A DNA stretch of 64,000 bases from Pseudomonas putida NBRC 14164. GTDB taxonomy: Bacteria > Pseudomonadota > Gammaproteobacteria > Pseudomonadales > Pseudomonadaceae. A program made the position numbers and the translations under genes. Of this stretch, positions 34,759-43,406 are shown piece after piece. Under the pieces are notes generated by a model. The model was not told where the DNA came from. It saw only the letters and a list, made by a program, of their open reading frames with translations, and made no database searches. Within the stretch, counting starts at the first letter, position 1. Each line of letters begins with the position of its first letter. The DNA lies in contig NC_021505.1 in the NCBI RefSeq assembly GCF_000412675.1, positions 4,086,501-4,150,500 of the forward strand, in the 5' to 3' direction.

Positions 34759-35865
34759 TCAGCCAAACCGCTGTAGTTGCATCTCCCGCAACCGGCTCAA
34801 GGTCCGCTGGTACGGGAATGCCAGATACCCTTGCGTATACAGCTCTTGCAGCGGCACCTCGGCCTCGAGGTACAGTGCCACACGGCGGTCGTAGCACTCA
34901 TCGACCAGGGCGATGAAGCGGCGTACCGCATCGTCCTTGGGCGACAGCGCCGGCAGCTCACGGTCGCCTGCCACCACCCGCGCCGCACCATCTTCAGTGC
35001 CACGCGCAATGCGACCGGCCTGCTGCTTACCGCCCAGCGCCGGAATACCCGACACCAGGATGGCCGGAAAACGGTCGCAAAGTGCCATGAATTCCATGGC
35101 CGCCAGCGGTTGTTCGCACAGGTCGGTGAAGCGGCACCAGATAGCCTGCTCGCTGCGCCGCACGACCCGCACCTGCCTGGAGCCGATAACCAAGGGCTGA
35201 TCAGTACCCGTGTGATCCGGGCTGAGCTGGCAGAACACCTCGCCCAGCGGGCTGGCCTGCCCTGTCGCTGCCACCCAGTAGCGCTGCCGCTCTGCACCGG
35301 GGTGCAGGCGGTGGTCCTGCTCGCCCGCCACCGGCAGTACCTGCATGTGCCGCTCAATGGCGGCGATGGCCGGCAGGAACCGCTCGCGGTTGAAACCGTC
35401 GCGGTAGAGATGATCGGGTGGCTGGTTGGAGGTGGCGACGATCACCACGCCCTGGTCGAACAGTACCTGGAACAAGCGGCCGAGGATGATCGCGTCGCCA
35501 ATGTCGTTGACGAACAGTTCGTCGAAGCACAACACGCGGATCTGCCCTGCCAACTCCCGGGCCAACGCCAGCAGCGGGTCAGCGGTGCCATTGAGCTGGA
35601 ACAGGCGCTGGTGGACCCAGGCCATGAAGTGATGAAAATGCTGGCGCCGGCTGGACACGCACAAGCAGCGGTGGAACTGGTCCATTAGCCAAGTCTTGCC
35701 CCGGCCGACCGGGCCCCAGAGGTAGATGCCCTGGGTGGGGCAGCCCTGCTCGACAGCCACGAAGCAGGCCTGCAAGGCCTCGACGGCGCGGGCCTGGGCA
35801 GGGTCGTCAGCGTAGCCCTGAGTGCTCAGGGCTTGCTGGTAAAGGGATTGGGGAGTGATGGCCAT
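34759..35865 (-). CDS. zapE: Cell-division ATPase ZapE (AFG1-like)
   Basis: This 368-residue AFG1/ZapE-family ATPase has the Walker A motif in GIYLWGPVGRGKTWLMDQF near residue 60, Walker B in RVLCFDELFVNDIGDA and sensor segment VATSNQPPDHLYRDG. In E. coli ZapE associates with the Z-ring under stress and low oxygen. It stands alone, convergent with the hydrolase, and its upstream region contains a REP pair. Confidence 0.9.
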   Translation of the reverse strand: MAITPQSLYQQALSTQGYADDPAQARAVEALQACFVAVEQGCPTQGIYLWGPVGRGKTWLMDQFHRCLCVSSRRQHFHHFMAWVHQRLFQLNGTADPLLALARELAGQIRVLCFDELFVNDIGDAIILGRLFQVLFDQGVVIVATSNQPPDHLYRDGFNRERFLPAIAAIERHMQVLPVAGEQDHRLHPGAERQRYWVAATGQASPLGEVFCQLSPDHTGTDQPLVIGSRQVRVVRRSEQAIWCRFTDLCEQPLAAMEFMALCDRFPAILVSGIPALGGKQQAGRIARGTEDGAARVVAGDRELPALSPKDDAVRRFIALVDECYDRRVALYLEAEVPLQELYTQGYLAFPYQRTLSRLREMQLQRFG

Positions 35866-35882
35866 GGCCGCATTCTACACAG

Positions 35883-36007
35883 GTCCCTGTAGGAGCGGCC
35901 TTGTGCCGCGATGGGCCGCGCAGCGGCCCCAGGACTTCGGCATTGCAGCATAGATTGTTGGGGCCGCTCTGCGGCCCATCGCGGCACAAGGCCGCTCCTA
36001 CAGGGAC
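35883..36007. repeat. REP inverted pair (BIME-like)
   Basis: Near-perfect arms GTCCCTGTAGGAGCGGCC and GGCCGCTCCTACAGGGAC enclose internal GGCCGCGCAGCGGCCCC and GGGGCCGCTCTGCGGCCC palindromes. The pair fills the gap between the zapE start and the aldose dehydrogenase stop. Confidence 0.85.
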
Positions 36008-36011
36008 CGCG

Positions 36012-37157
36012 TCAGTCGGCCAGGCCTACCTTCAGCAATGCGCCGTCCTTGTCATCGGTCAGCACATAGATGTAGCCATCCGGCCCAACCCGCACATCGC
36101 GGATACGCGCCTTCAAGTCACCGAGCAAACGCTCCTCATGCACCACCTTGTCGCCCTTCAGCTGCAAACGGATCAGCTCCTGTGTCGCCAGTGCACCAAT
36201 GAACAGGTTGTGGTCCCAGGCCTTGAATGTCGGGCTGTCGTAGAACGCCATGCCGCTGATACCCGGTGACTTCTCCCACACATGGTGTGGGTCGACCATG
36301 CCGTCCACATGCTTGCCCTTGGCCTCGGGAATCGGCAGCAGCGAGTAGTTGATGCCATGGGTCGCAATCGGCCAGCCATAGTTCTTGCCGGGCTCGGGGA
36401 TGTTGATTTCGTCGCCACCGCGCGGGCCGTGCTCGTGGGTCCACAGCTTGCCGGTCCAGGGGTTGAGCGCGGCACCTTGTTGGTTGCGGTGGCCGAACGA
36501 CCAGATCTCCGGCCGCACGTTGTCCTTGCCGACGAAGGGGTTGTCCTTGGGCACTTCGCCATCCGGCAAAATGCGCACGATCTTGCCTTGCAACTTGTCC
36601 AGGTCCTGGGCGGTGGGGCGCTGGTTGTTCTCGCCCAACGCGATGAACAGATAGCCGTCGCGGTCGAACACCAGGCGCGAGCCGAAGTGGTTGCCCACCG
36701 ACAGCTTGGGCTGCTGGCGGAAGATCACGCTGAAGTTATCCAGCCGCGCGCGGTCTTCGGACAGCTGGCCACGACCGACGGCGGTACCGGCCTTGCCGTC
36801 ACTGCCCTCCTCGGCGTAGGACAGGTACACGGTACGGTCCTTGTCGAACTCCGGCGACAGCACGACATCCAGCAGGCCGCCCTGGCCCTCGGCCCACACC
36901 TTGGGCACGCCGCTGATCGGCGGGCCGACCTTGCCTTCAGCGTTGACCACCCGCAGGTTGCCAGCGCGCTCGGTTACCAGCATGTCCTTGCCGCCCGGCA
37001 GAAATGCCAGCGCCCAAGGGTTGCGCAGGCCGTCGGCCAGGGTGCTGACGGTTAACGTGCCTTCTTCGCTGCGAAACTGTTGCTCTGCCGCCGCCTGTGC
37101 CAGCAGGGGCATGAGTGCAGCGGCAGTCAGGGTAGCTAGCCAGGTTGCTCTGGGCAT
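36012..37157 (-). CDS. PQQ-dependent soluble aldose dehydrogenase (YliI/Asd-like)
   Basis: This 381-residue protein has a signal peptide (WLATLTAAALMPLLAQAAA) and the six-bladed propeller of the GSDH family: LRNPWALAFLPGGKDMLVTE, GNHFGSRLVFDRDGYLFIAL, WSFGHRNQQGAALNPWTG, HEHGPRGGDEIN and KNYGWPIATHGINY. These include the PQQ and substrate-binding positions of E. coli YliI. It oxidises aldose sugars in the periplasm. The ATG at 37157 follows AAGGAATC. A small secreted protein gene lies 22 bases upstream on the same strand. Confidence 0.9.
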   Translation of the reverse strand: MPRATWLATLTAAALMPLLAQAAAEQQFRSEEGTLTVSTLADGLRNPWALAFLPGGKDMLVTERAGNLRVVNAEGKVGPPISGVPKVWAEGQGGLLDVVLSPEFDKDRTVYLSYAEEGSDGKAGTAVGRGQLSEDRARLDNFSVIFRQQPKLSVGNHFGSRLVFDRDGYLFIALGENNQRPTAQDLDKLQGKIVRILPDGEVPKDNPFVGKDNVRPEIWSFGHRNQQGAALNPWTGKLWTHEHGPRGGDEINIPEPGKNYGWPIATHGINYSLLPIPEAKGKHVDGMVDPHHVWEKSPGISGMAFYDSPTFKAWDHNLFIGALATQELIRLQLKGDKVVHEERLLGDLKARIRDVRVGPDGYIYVLTDDKDGALLKVGLAD

Positions 37158-37179
37158 GCAGGATTCCTTCCGTATGGGC

Positions 37180-37497
37180 TCACGGCGCACGCGTGCTGTC
37201 GCGGGGCGGCCGGCTCGGTTCCAGGTTTGGGGTTTGTTGCTGCCGACGCAGGTTGTCGCCGTTGCCAATGCCGCGGTTGTCCAGGCTGGGCGTGCGCTGG
37301 TACGGGTCGGTGGACGGGCCGCGCACGGGGGGTGTGGCCGGCATACTGCCCTGGCGGCTGTTGGGGTTGGCGCGCTGGATCGGGCTGTTGTAGGGGTTGT
37401 TGTTGCCGGCCGCAAGCTGCAAAGGCTGCTGCGGGGCCGCGTGCGCGGGCAGGCACAAAGCCAGGCCGAGGGCCAGGATAGGCAATGTCGGGGTCAT
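37180..37497 (-). CDS. Small secreted Asn/Pro-rich protein
   Basis: This 105-residue protein has a clear signal peptide (LPILALGLALCLPAHAAPQQ) and a mature region rich in Asn, Pro, Arg and Gln (NNNPYNSPIQRANPNSRQGS), probably disordered. There are no cysteines in the mature part and no known domain. AGGAGGT precedes the ATG. It is probably co-transcribed with the aldose dehydrogenase, but no functional link is evident. Confidence 0.7.
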   Translation of the reverse strand: MTPTLPILALGLALCLPAHAAPQQPLQLAAGNNNPYNSPIQRANPNSRQGSMPATPPVRGPSTDPYQRTPSLDNRGIGNGDNLRRQQQTPNLEPSRPPRDSTRAP

Positions 37498-37652
37498 GCT
37501 TCACCTCCTGTACGAAAATGCCGCGCCTGGTGGGTTTGATAGCCTAAGGCGCGAGGGGTTCGAGACAAAAGTGTGAATTTGGGCGGAGATGATTCCTGAT
37601 GTTTCAGTATGTGCTCGCGGGGCTGCTTTGCTGTCCATTGCGACGCAAGGCC

Positions 37653-37698
37653 CTGTAGGAGCAGCCTTGTGCTGCGAATGGGGCCGCAAAGCGGCCCC
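37653..37698. repeat. REP element with strong hairpin after agmatinase gene
   Basis: CTGTAGGAGCAGCCTTG is followed by an 8-bp perfect stem GGGGCCGC/GCGGCCCC with an AAA loop at 37680-37698. It ends 3 bases before the agmatinase stop codon on the minus strand and probably also ends that transcript. Confidence 0.65.
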
Positions 37699-37701
37699 GG
37701 A

Positions 37702-38667
37702 TCACTGACCCTTGTCTACCTTGTGCCGCGCCGCATACAGGCACAACATCTCCATCGCCAAAGTCGCCCCCGCCAGCGCAGTGATATCGGCGTGGTCATA
37801 AGCCGGCGCCACCTCCACCAGGTCCATGCCCACCAGGTTGATACCGCGCAGCCCGCCCAGAATCTCCAGCGCCTGCACCGTGCTCAACCCACCACACACC
37901 GGCGTACCTGTGCCAGGCGCATAGGCCGGGTCGAGGCAGTCGATGTCGAAGGTCAGGTACACCGGCCGGTCACCTACACGCTGGCGAATTGCCGCAATCA
38001 CCGCCTCGGTGCCCTGACGGTGCACCTGGCGGGCGTCGAGGATGGCAAAGCCCTGGCTGTCGTCATTGGTGGTGCGCAGGCCGATCTGCACCGAACAGGC
38101 AGGGTCAACCAGGCCCTCACGGGCGGCATGCCAGAACATGGTGCCATGGTCGATACGCTTGCCCTCCTCGTCCGGCCAGGTGTCGCTGTGGGCATCGAAG
38201 TGGATCAGCGCCAGCGGGCCATGGCGGCGGGCGTGGGCCTTGAGCAGCGGGTAGCTGATGAAGTGGTCGCCACCGAGGGTAAGCATGGCGCAGCCCGCTT
38301 CCAGAATATGGGTGGCATGGGCCTCGATGCTGTCCGGCACCGACTGCGGTGTGCCACTGTCGAAGGCGCAGTCGCCATAGTCGATCACGGCCAGGTGGTC
38401 GAACGGGTCGAACGCCCACGGCCAGTGCCGGGCCCAGGCCTGCTGCACCGAGGCGGCGCGGATCGCCCGCGGACCGAAACGCGCACCTGGGCGGTTGCTG
38501 GTGGCAGTGTCGAACGGCACTCCGCTGACCACCACATCCACACCACGCAAATCGCGGCTGTAGCGTCGGCGGGAGAAACTGGTAATGCCGGCGTAGGTAC
38601 TTTCTGCGGCAGTGCCATACAGGCTGTCGCGGGTCATCGCCTGGTCGTTGCTTGCTGCTTGCTCCAC
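37702..38667 (-). CDS. Agmatinase/ureohydrolase-family enzyme
   Basis: This 321-residue ureohydrolase carries the dimanganese ligands in LGGDHFISYP, HFDAHSDTW and TFDIDCLDPAYAPGTGTP. The last segment matches agmatinase/guanidinobutyrase more than arginase. It hydrolyses a guanidino compound to urea and an amine. It lies 25 bases after a polyamine-type binding protein gene, pointing to uptake and use of agmatine or a related guanidine; the exact substrate cannot be read from sequence. Confidence 0.88.
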   Translation of the reverse strand: MEQAASNDQAMTRDSLYGTAAESTYAGITSFSRRRYSRDLRGVDVVVSGVPFDTATSNRPGARFGPRAIRAASVQQAWARHWPWAFDPFDHLAVIDYGDCAFDSGTPQSVPDSIEAHATHILEAGCAMLTLGGDHFISYPLLKAHARRHGPLALIHFDAHSDTWPDEEGKRIDHGTMFWHAAREGLVDPACSVQIGLRTTNDDSQGFAILDARQVHRQGTEAVIAAIRQRVGDRPVYLTFDIDCLDPAYAPGTGTPVCGGLSTVQALEILGGLRGINLVGMDLVEVAPAYDHADITALAGATLAMEMLCLYAARHKVDKGQ

Positions 38668-38692
38668 GGTCGGGCTCCTTGGTTGTTATCAG

Positions 38693-39772
38693 TCACTGAC
38701 GGCTGCGGAAGGCCGTCCATAGGCGGTTGCGCTGACGCAGGTCGGCCAGGGCCATGCTGCGGTCGGCGAACAGGCGCTGGCGCACTTCGGCAGGCGGGTA
38801 GATGTCCGGGTCATTGCGCACCGCCTCGTCCACCAACGGCGTGGCAGCCTGGTTGGCGTTGGCAAAGAACAGTGTGTTGGTCAGCGCAGCCACCGACTCG
38901 GGCTTGAGCATGAATGCGATAAACGCCCGCGCGGCCTCGGGGTGCGGCGCGTCCTTGGGGATGACCAGGTTGTCCTGCCACACCAGCGTGCCTTCACGCG
39001 GGATGCGGTAGATCAGCTCGAACGGCTTGCCGGCGCGGCGGGCCTGGTCGGCCGCCATCGCGGCATCGCCGTTGTAGGTCAGCGCCAGGCACACGCTACC
39101 GTTGGCCAGGTCGCTGATCTGCCGGCCATTGGCGACGTAGCTGATCGAGGGTTGCAGCTGGCTCAGCAACTGCTGCGCGGCGGCCAGGTCATCCTTGTCC
39201 TGGCTGTAAGGGTCCTTGCCGAGGTAGTTCAGGGCCACGCCAATCACTTCCTGCGGCGAATCGGGCATGGCGATGCCACAGTCCTTCAACCGGCTGGCGT
39301 ATTCGGGCTTGAACAGCAGGTCGAGGCTGTCCAGCGGCACGTCGCCCAGGCGCTGGCGCACCGCCTCCACATTCACCCCAAGGCCCAGCGTACCCCAGGT
39401 GTACGGCACGGCATGGCGGTTGCCGGGGTCGGCCTCGGCGAGCTTGGCCAGCAGGTCCTTGTCGAGGTTGCTGTAGCCGGGCATGGCCTGGGGGTCGAGC
39501 GCTTGCAGGGCATTGGCCTTCAGCGCCCGGGCCAGCACGGTCGAGGATGGCACCACCACATCGTAACCACTGCCACCGGTGAGTAACTTGGTCTCCAGCA
39601 CTTCGGTGGTGTCGAAGGTGTCATACCGCACCTTGTAGCCGGTTTCCTGTTCGAAACGCTGAAGGGTTTGCGGGGCGACGTAGTCGGCCCAGCTGTAGAG
39701 GTTGACGACCTTTTCTTCGGCCTGCAGCGGCAGGGCCAGAACCAGGGACAACAGGCACAACGATCGACGCAT
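38693..39772 (-). CDS. Polyamine-type ABC transporter binding protein (PotF/PotD-like)
   Basis: This 359-residue periplasmic protein has a signal peptide (LCLLSLVLALPLQAEE) and the PotD/PotF core: VVNLYSWADYVAPQTLQRFE, SGYDVVVPSS, PYTWGTLGLGVN and LTYNGDAAMAADQA. I use the ATG at 39772, with GAGGTG upstream; a GTG at 39781 is in frame. No permease or ATPase gene is nearby, so it must borrow a distant ABC transporter or act as a sensor. It is in an operon with the agmatinase-like gene and divergent from a LysR gene. Confidence 0.88.
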   Translation of the reverse strand: MRRSLCLLSLVLALPLQAEEKVVNLYSWADYVAPQTLQRFEQETGYKVRYDTFDTTEVLETKLLTGGSGYDVVVPSSTVLARALKANALQALDPQAMPGYSNLDKDLLAKLAEADPGNRHAVPYTWGTLGLGVNVEAVRQRLGDVPLDSLDLLFKPEYASRLKDCGIAMPDSPQEVIGVALNYLGKDPYSQDKDDLAAAQQLLSQLQPSISYVANGRQISDLANGSVCLALTYNGDAAMAADQARRAGKPFELIYRIPREGTLVWQDNLVIPKDAPHPEAARAFIAFMLKPESVAALTNTLFFANANQAATPLVDEAVRNDPDIYPPAEVRQRLFADRSMALADLRQRNRLWTAFRSRQ

Positions 39773-39874
39773 GACGGACACCTCGGCAAATGGGTGGATG
39801 CCGCGAGCATGCCAGCCGGGTTACATTGTAGGAATGGCAAGTTTGCAAAGCTGACATTCATCAGGAGCAATGTA

Positions 39875-40765
39875 ATGCTCGGACAAGTGCACGATCCCGA
39901 CCTGCACCTGCTGCGGCTGTTCGTCACTGTAGTCGAGGCCGGGGGCTTCAGCGCCGCGCAAGGCGTGCTGGGCCTGAGCCAGCCCACCATCAGCCAGCGC
40001 ATGGCGCAGCTGGAAACACGCCTTGGCTACCGCCTGTGCAGTCGAGGCAAGGGTGGCTTTCACCTGACGGAGAAAGGCGCGTTGCTGTTGGATGCAGCGC
40101 GCGGGCTGCTGCTGAACATCGAACAGTTTCGCCAGCAGGCCACCGGCGTTGCCGGGCGGTTGCTGGGGACCGTGCGTATCGGCATGGCAGAAAACCAGGA
40201 CAAAACCGTGAGCCTGAAACTGGCGGCGGCCATTGCCGCATTCCGCACACGAGAGGAATCAGTGCAGCTGGAGCTGATCAGTGCACCGCCGGCGGAGCTG
40301 GAGCGGTTGTTGCTGGAGCAGCGACTGGATAACGCCATCAGCTACTTCTCCGGCAACCAGGCGGCCTTTGATTACCAGCCATTGTTCGAGGAACCGCAAC
40401 GGCTGTATTGCGGCAAGGGGCATGTGCTGTTCGGCGAATCGGGTGTTGAACTTGAGCGGTTGCTGGAGATGGACCAGGTGCGCCATCCGTACCGGTTTCT
40501 CAAAGGCGGTGAGCCGTTCCAGAGCCGGCACAGCATGGCTGTGGCGGAGCAGATCGAGAGCGTGCTGACGTTCATTCTGTCAGGGCGGCATATTGGCTAC
40601 CTGCCCTGCCATTGCGCCCACGCCTGGGAGGCGGAGGGGTTGTTGTGGGCGCTGAACCCAGGGCTGGATTTTGTGGTGCCGTTTACCCTGGCCAGGCATC
40701 GGGCGCAGGTGACGGGTGAAGCGCAACAGGCGTTTGCCGAGGATTTGCTCGCAGCGTTCGCCTGA
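39875..40765 (+). CDS. LysR-type regulator of the agmatinase/binding-protein operon
   Basis: This 296-residue LysR protein has an N-terminal HTH (HLLRLFVTVVEAGGFSAAQG, then GLSQPTISQRMAQLETRLGY) and an effector-binding domain. The ATG at 39875 follows CAGGAG. It is divergent from the binding-protein gene with a 102-base gap, so control of that operon is likely. The 3' end is 38 bases from the convergent iutA gene. Confidence 0.87.
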   Translation: MLGQVHDPDLHLLRLFVTVVEAGGFSAAQGVLGLSQPTISQRMAQLETRLGYRLCSRGKGGFHLTEKGALLLDAARGLLLNIEQFRQQATGVAGRLLGTVRIGMAENQDKTVSLKLAAAIAAFRTREESVQLELISAPPAELERLLLEQRLDNAISYFSGNQAAFDYQPLFEEPQRLYCGKGHVLFGESGVELERLLEMDQVRHPYRFLKGGEPFQSRHSMAVAEQIESVLTFILSGRHIGYLPCHCAHAWEAEGLLWALNPGLDFVVPFTLARHRAQVTGEAQQAFAEDLLAAFA

Positions 40766-40803
40766 TGCGCTCCTACAAGGGCCGGGCACGCCTTGGAGAA
40801 GGG

Positions 40804-43239
40804 TTAGTAAGCCATGCTCCAGGTCAGGGTGTAGGTGCGCCCGCGCCCTTGGTAGTCATACAGGTACGCCGGGCCGTAGGTCGGCGAATAGAACAGCGTC
40901 GCGCGTTGGCCCCAGACCGTGCTGTACTGCTTGTCCAGCAGGTTCTGGATGCCGGCACTGAAGGTGCCGAAGCCGGTGTCCTGGCTACCCAGCAGGTCGA
41001 AGGTGGTGTAACCGTCGATCTCGTGGTCGGCATCGTCCTTCAGGCTGAACGCATGGTTGGCTTGCAGCCGCGCACTGCGGCCATCGCCCTTCCAGCCAAC
41101 AAATGCCGTGGCCTTGGACAAGGATGCATAGCGGGCATCACGCTTGTTCCAGCCGCCGTCGGCAGCCTCTTCCTCGGAGCGGGTCAGGTGCAGGGTACCG
41201 CCCGCTTCCCAGCCCGTCTGGAAGTGCCGGGTCAGCGCACCTTCAAAGCCGAAGTCGCGGCTCTTCTGCTCTTCCACGTTGATCGTCAGCGTTTGCGAAT
41301 CGACGTTGATGATCTTGTCCGACCAGATGTAGTACAGCGCCGCCTGGGCATCCCAGTCCAGGTCGGCATAGCGCCAGCCCAGTTCCACCTGGCGGCTTTT
41401 GATGCCGGCCAGCGGGTTGTCGGCCACGCTCAGGCCCGGCTTGCCGTAATACTTGGCAGGGTCTGGCAGGTCGAAACCTTCGCCATAGTTGCTCCATACC
41501 TGGTGGCCGTTCTTGAAGTCGTAGATGGCGCCTACGTTGAACAGGTTGACCTGGTAATCGTTGCTGCCACCCGGCACGCCCTTGAAGTCGCTGACGTCGA
41601 CGTCCATCTGCTGGCGACGGGCACCGCCGGAGAACGTCAGGTTGTCGGTGGCATGCCAGTCCAGCTGGGCGTACACCGACACACCATCGACCCGGTAGCT
41701 GGGGTAGCGCGCGGCCTTGCTGTCCTTTTCCATCTCCAGGCCGCCCGACTCGGACGAGGTCAGGGCGTTGAAGGTGGTCTGCTCGGCATTGAAGCGCTCG
41801 CGATCCAGGTCGAGGCCATAGGTCAGCTTCAACGTGTCCCACTGTTTGGCGAACAGGCCCTTGAGGCTGGTGACCTCGAAGTTCTGCTGCGAGGCAGCAA
41901 AGTACACCCCGCGCGAGCCGGTGGGCGTGGCGCGGTTGTAGTACGGGAACGGGTAGAAGTTGTCGTCTTCCTTGCGGTACGAGGCCTGCAGGTAGAAATC
42001 CTGGCCCAGCACATCGCTGTGGTGGTAATTGGCGTTCAGCAACAAGCGCCGAGTACGCGGCTCCAGGTCGGACGAATAGCCGCTGCGCAGCTCAGCGTCT
42101 TCCAGGTCGGATGGCGCATTGTAGTTGAGGTTGGGAAAGTAGATCCCCGTGCTGCCGTGGTTGCCCGAATCGTAGTACTGGGCCAGCAGGTCGAGGCTCT
42201 GCTGGTCGTTCAACTGCAAGCCCAGGGTGCCGAGCACGTCGATTGTGCGGTTGTATTGCAGGTCGGTCTGGGTGTTGTCGATGAAGATCTGGTCACCGGC
42301 ACCGTCGTAGAAGGCTTCGTTCTGCTCGCCCGAAATACCCAGCCGGGCATTGACCCGCTCGTTGCCGCCGCTGATCGACTGGGCGAAGCGGGTGGCCAGG
42401 TCATCGCTGTTGTTGAACCCGCTGCTGGCGCCAAGCTGGGTCTCGAAGCGCGCCGGGCCGGGTTCGCCCTTCTTGGTGACGATGTTGATGATGCCGCCAG
42501 TAGCACCACCGCCGTAGATGGCGCTGGCGCCAGACAGCACTTCGACACGCTCGACGTTGAACGGTGAAATGCTGTCGAACTGGCGCGACAGGCCGCGCGA
42601 GCTGTTCTGGCTGACCCCGTCGATCATCACCAGCACGTTGCGCCCGCGCATGTTCTGGCCATAGTTGGTACGCCCTTCCGGCGCCAGGTCGAGGCCGGGT
42701 ACCAGCTTGCCGATGGCTTCTTTCAGGCTGACGCCGCTGTCGATCTGCTCGCGCAGCTGCTGCTGGTCAACTACCCACACAGTGCCGGGGATTTCGCTGA
42801 TTGCGGTGCTGGTACGCGAGGCCACGCTGACTTCGATCGGCTTGAGGTTGACCGCCTGTGGCGCTGCCTGGGCCTTGCGCAGGGTCACGGTGCGCGCGTC
42901 ACTGAAGTGCCAGCTCATGCCGCTGCCGGCCAGCAACTGCTGCAGGGCCTGCTCGACGCTGTAGCTGCCGTGCATGGCCGGGCTGGCAAAGCCTGCTGCA
43001 TCCCCTGTGGTGTACAGCAAGTGCAGGCCGGCCTGGTCGGCAAAGGTGGTCAGGGCCTGGTCCAGCGGCTGCGCTGGCAGGTCGAGCTGAACCTGGCGAG
43101 CCTGCATCTGGGTTTGTTTCGCAGTGGTCGCGGCCGACGCATGCAACGGGCCGACCAGTATGGCCAGGGCGCCACAAGACATCAGGGCATGGTGAAGAGG
43201 ACCGCGACTGCGGTGCAAGGGCTTGAGCATCAGAGGCAC
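40804..43239 (-). CDS. iutA: TonB-dependent aerobactin-type receptor with signalling domain
   Basis: This protein of about 811 residues has a signal peptide, a secretin/TonB N-terminal signalling domain (residues about 45-115, with LPAQPLDQALTTFADQAGLH), the plug (VWVVDQQQLREQIDSGVSLK, then VLSGASAIYGGGATGGIINI), and a 22-strand barrel ending in a terminal aromatic residue. It imports a ferric siderophore and signals to the inner membrane. It is next to iutY, and the pair matches the P. putida IutA-IutY aerobactin system. I start at a GTG at 43239, 8 bases after AGGAAG; an ATG at 43230 and TTG at 43257 are alternatives. Confidence 0.9.
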   Translation of the reverse strand: MPLMLKPLHRSRGPLHHALMSCGALAILVGPLHASAATTAKQTQMQARQVQLDLPAQPLDQALTTFADQAGLHLLYTTGDAAGFASPAMHGSYSVEQALQQLLAGSGMSWHFSDARTVTLRKAQAAPQAVNLKPIEVSVASRTSTAISEIPGTVWVVDQQQLREQIDSGVSLKEAIGKLVPGLDLAPEGRTNYGQNMRGRNVLVMIDGVSQNSSRGLSRQFDSISPFNVERVEVLSGASAIYGGGATGGIINIVTKKGEPGPARFETQLGASSGFNNSDDLATRFAQSISGGNERVNARLGISGEQNEAFYDGAGDQIFIDNTQTDLQYNRTIDVLGTLGLQLNDQQSLDLLAQYYDSGNHGSTGIYFPNLNYNAPSDLEDAELRSGYSSDLEPRTRRLLLNANYHHSDVLGQDFYLQASYRKEDDNFYPFPYYNRATPTGSRGVYFAASQQNFEVTSLKGLFAKQWDTLKLTYGLDLDRERFNAEQTTFNALTSSESGGLEMEKDSKAARYPSYRVDGVSVYAQLDWHATDNLTFSGGARRQQMDVDVSDFKGVPGGSNDYQVNLFNVGAIYDFKNGHQVWSNYGEGFDLPDPAKYYGKPGLSVADNPLAGIKSRQVELGWRYADLDWDAQAALYYIWSDKIINVDSQTLTINVEEQKSRDFGFEGALTRHFQTGWEAGGTLHLTRSEEEAADGGWNKRDARYASLSKATAFVGWKGDGRSARLQANHAFSLKDDADHEIDGYTTFDLLGSQDTGFGTFSAGIQNLLDKQYSTVWGQRATLFYSPTYGPAYLYDYQGRGRTYTLTWSMAY

Positions 43240-43351
43240 GAATGAGCTTCCTGACAAGTCGTAAATGAGAATGGGTTGCTGATCAGTCCCACTACGACGA
43301 TCTGGCTTGCAGGAACTTGCAGTGCCAAATGGAAAATATTTTTATTTCTGT

Positions 43352-43387
43352 GCCGGCCTCTTCGCAGCACAAGGCTGCTCCTACAGG
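43352..43387. repeat. Single REP element between iutA and iutY
   Basis: GCCGGCCTCTTCGCAGCACA and the following AAGGCTGCTCCTACAGG form the 35-bp P. putida REP consensus with a GCAGCACAAGGCTGC hairpin. It separates iutY from iutA and may attenuate read-through. Confidence 0.75.
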
Positions 43388-43406
43388 AATCGCACATGCC
43401 TGCTGA

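Noticed and set aside
43255..43280. Fur box directly before iutA
   Set aside because: GTAAATGAGAATGGGTTGC matches only about 11 of 19 positions; iutA is more likely controlled by the IutY sigma factor.
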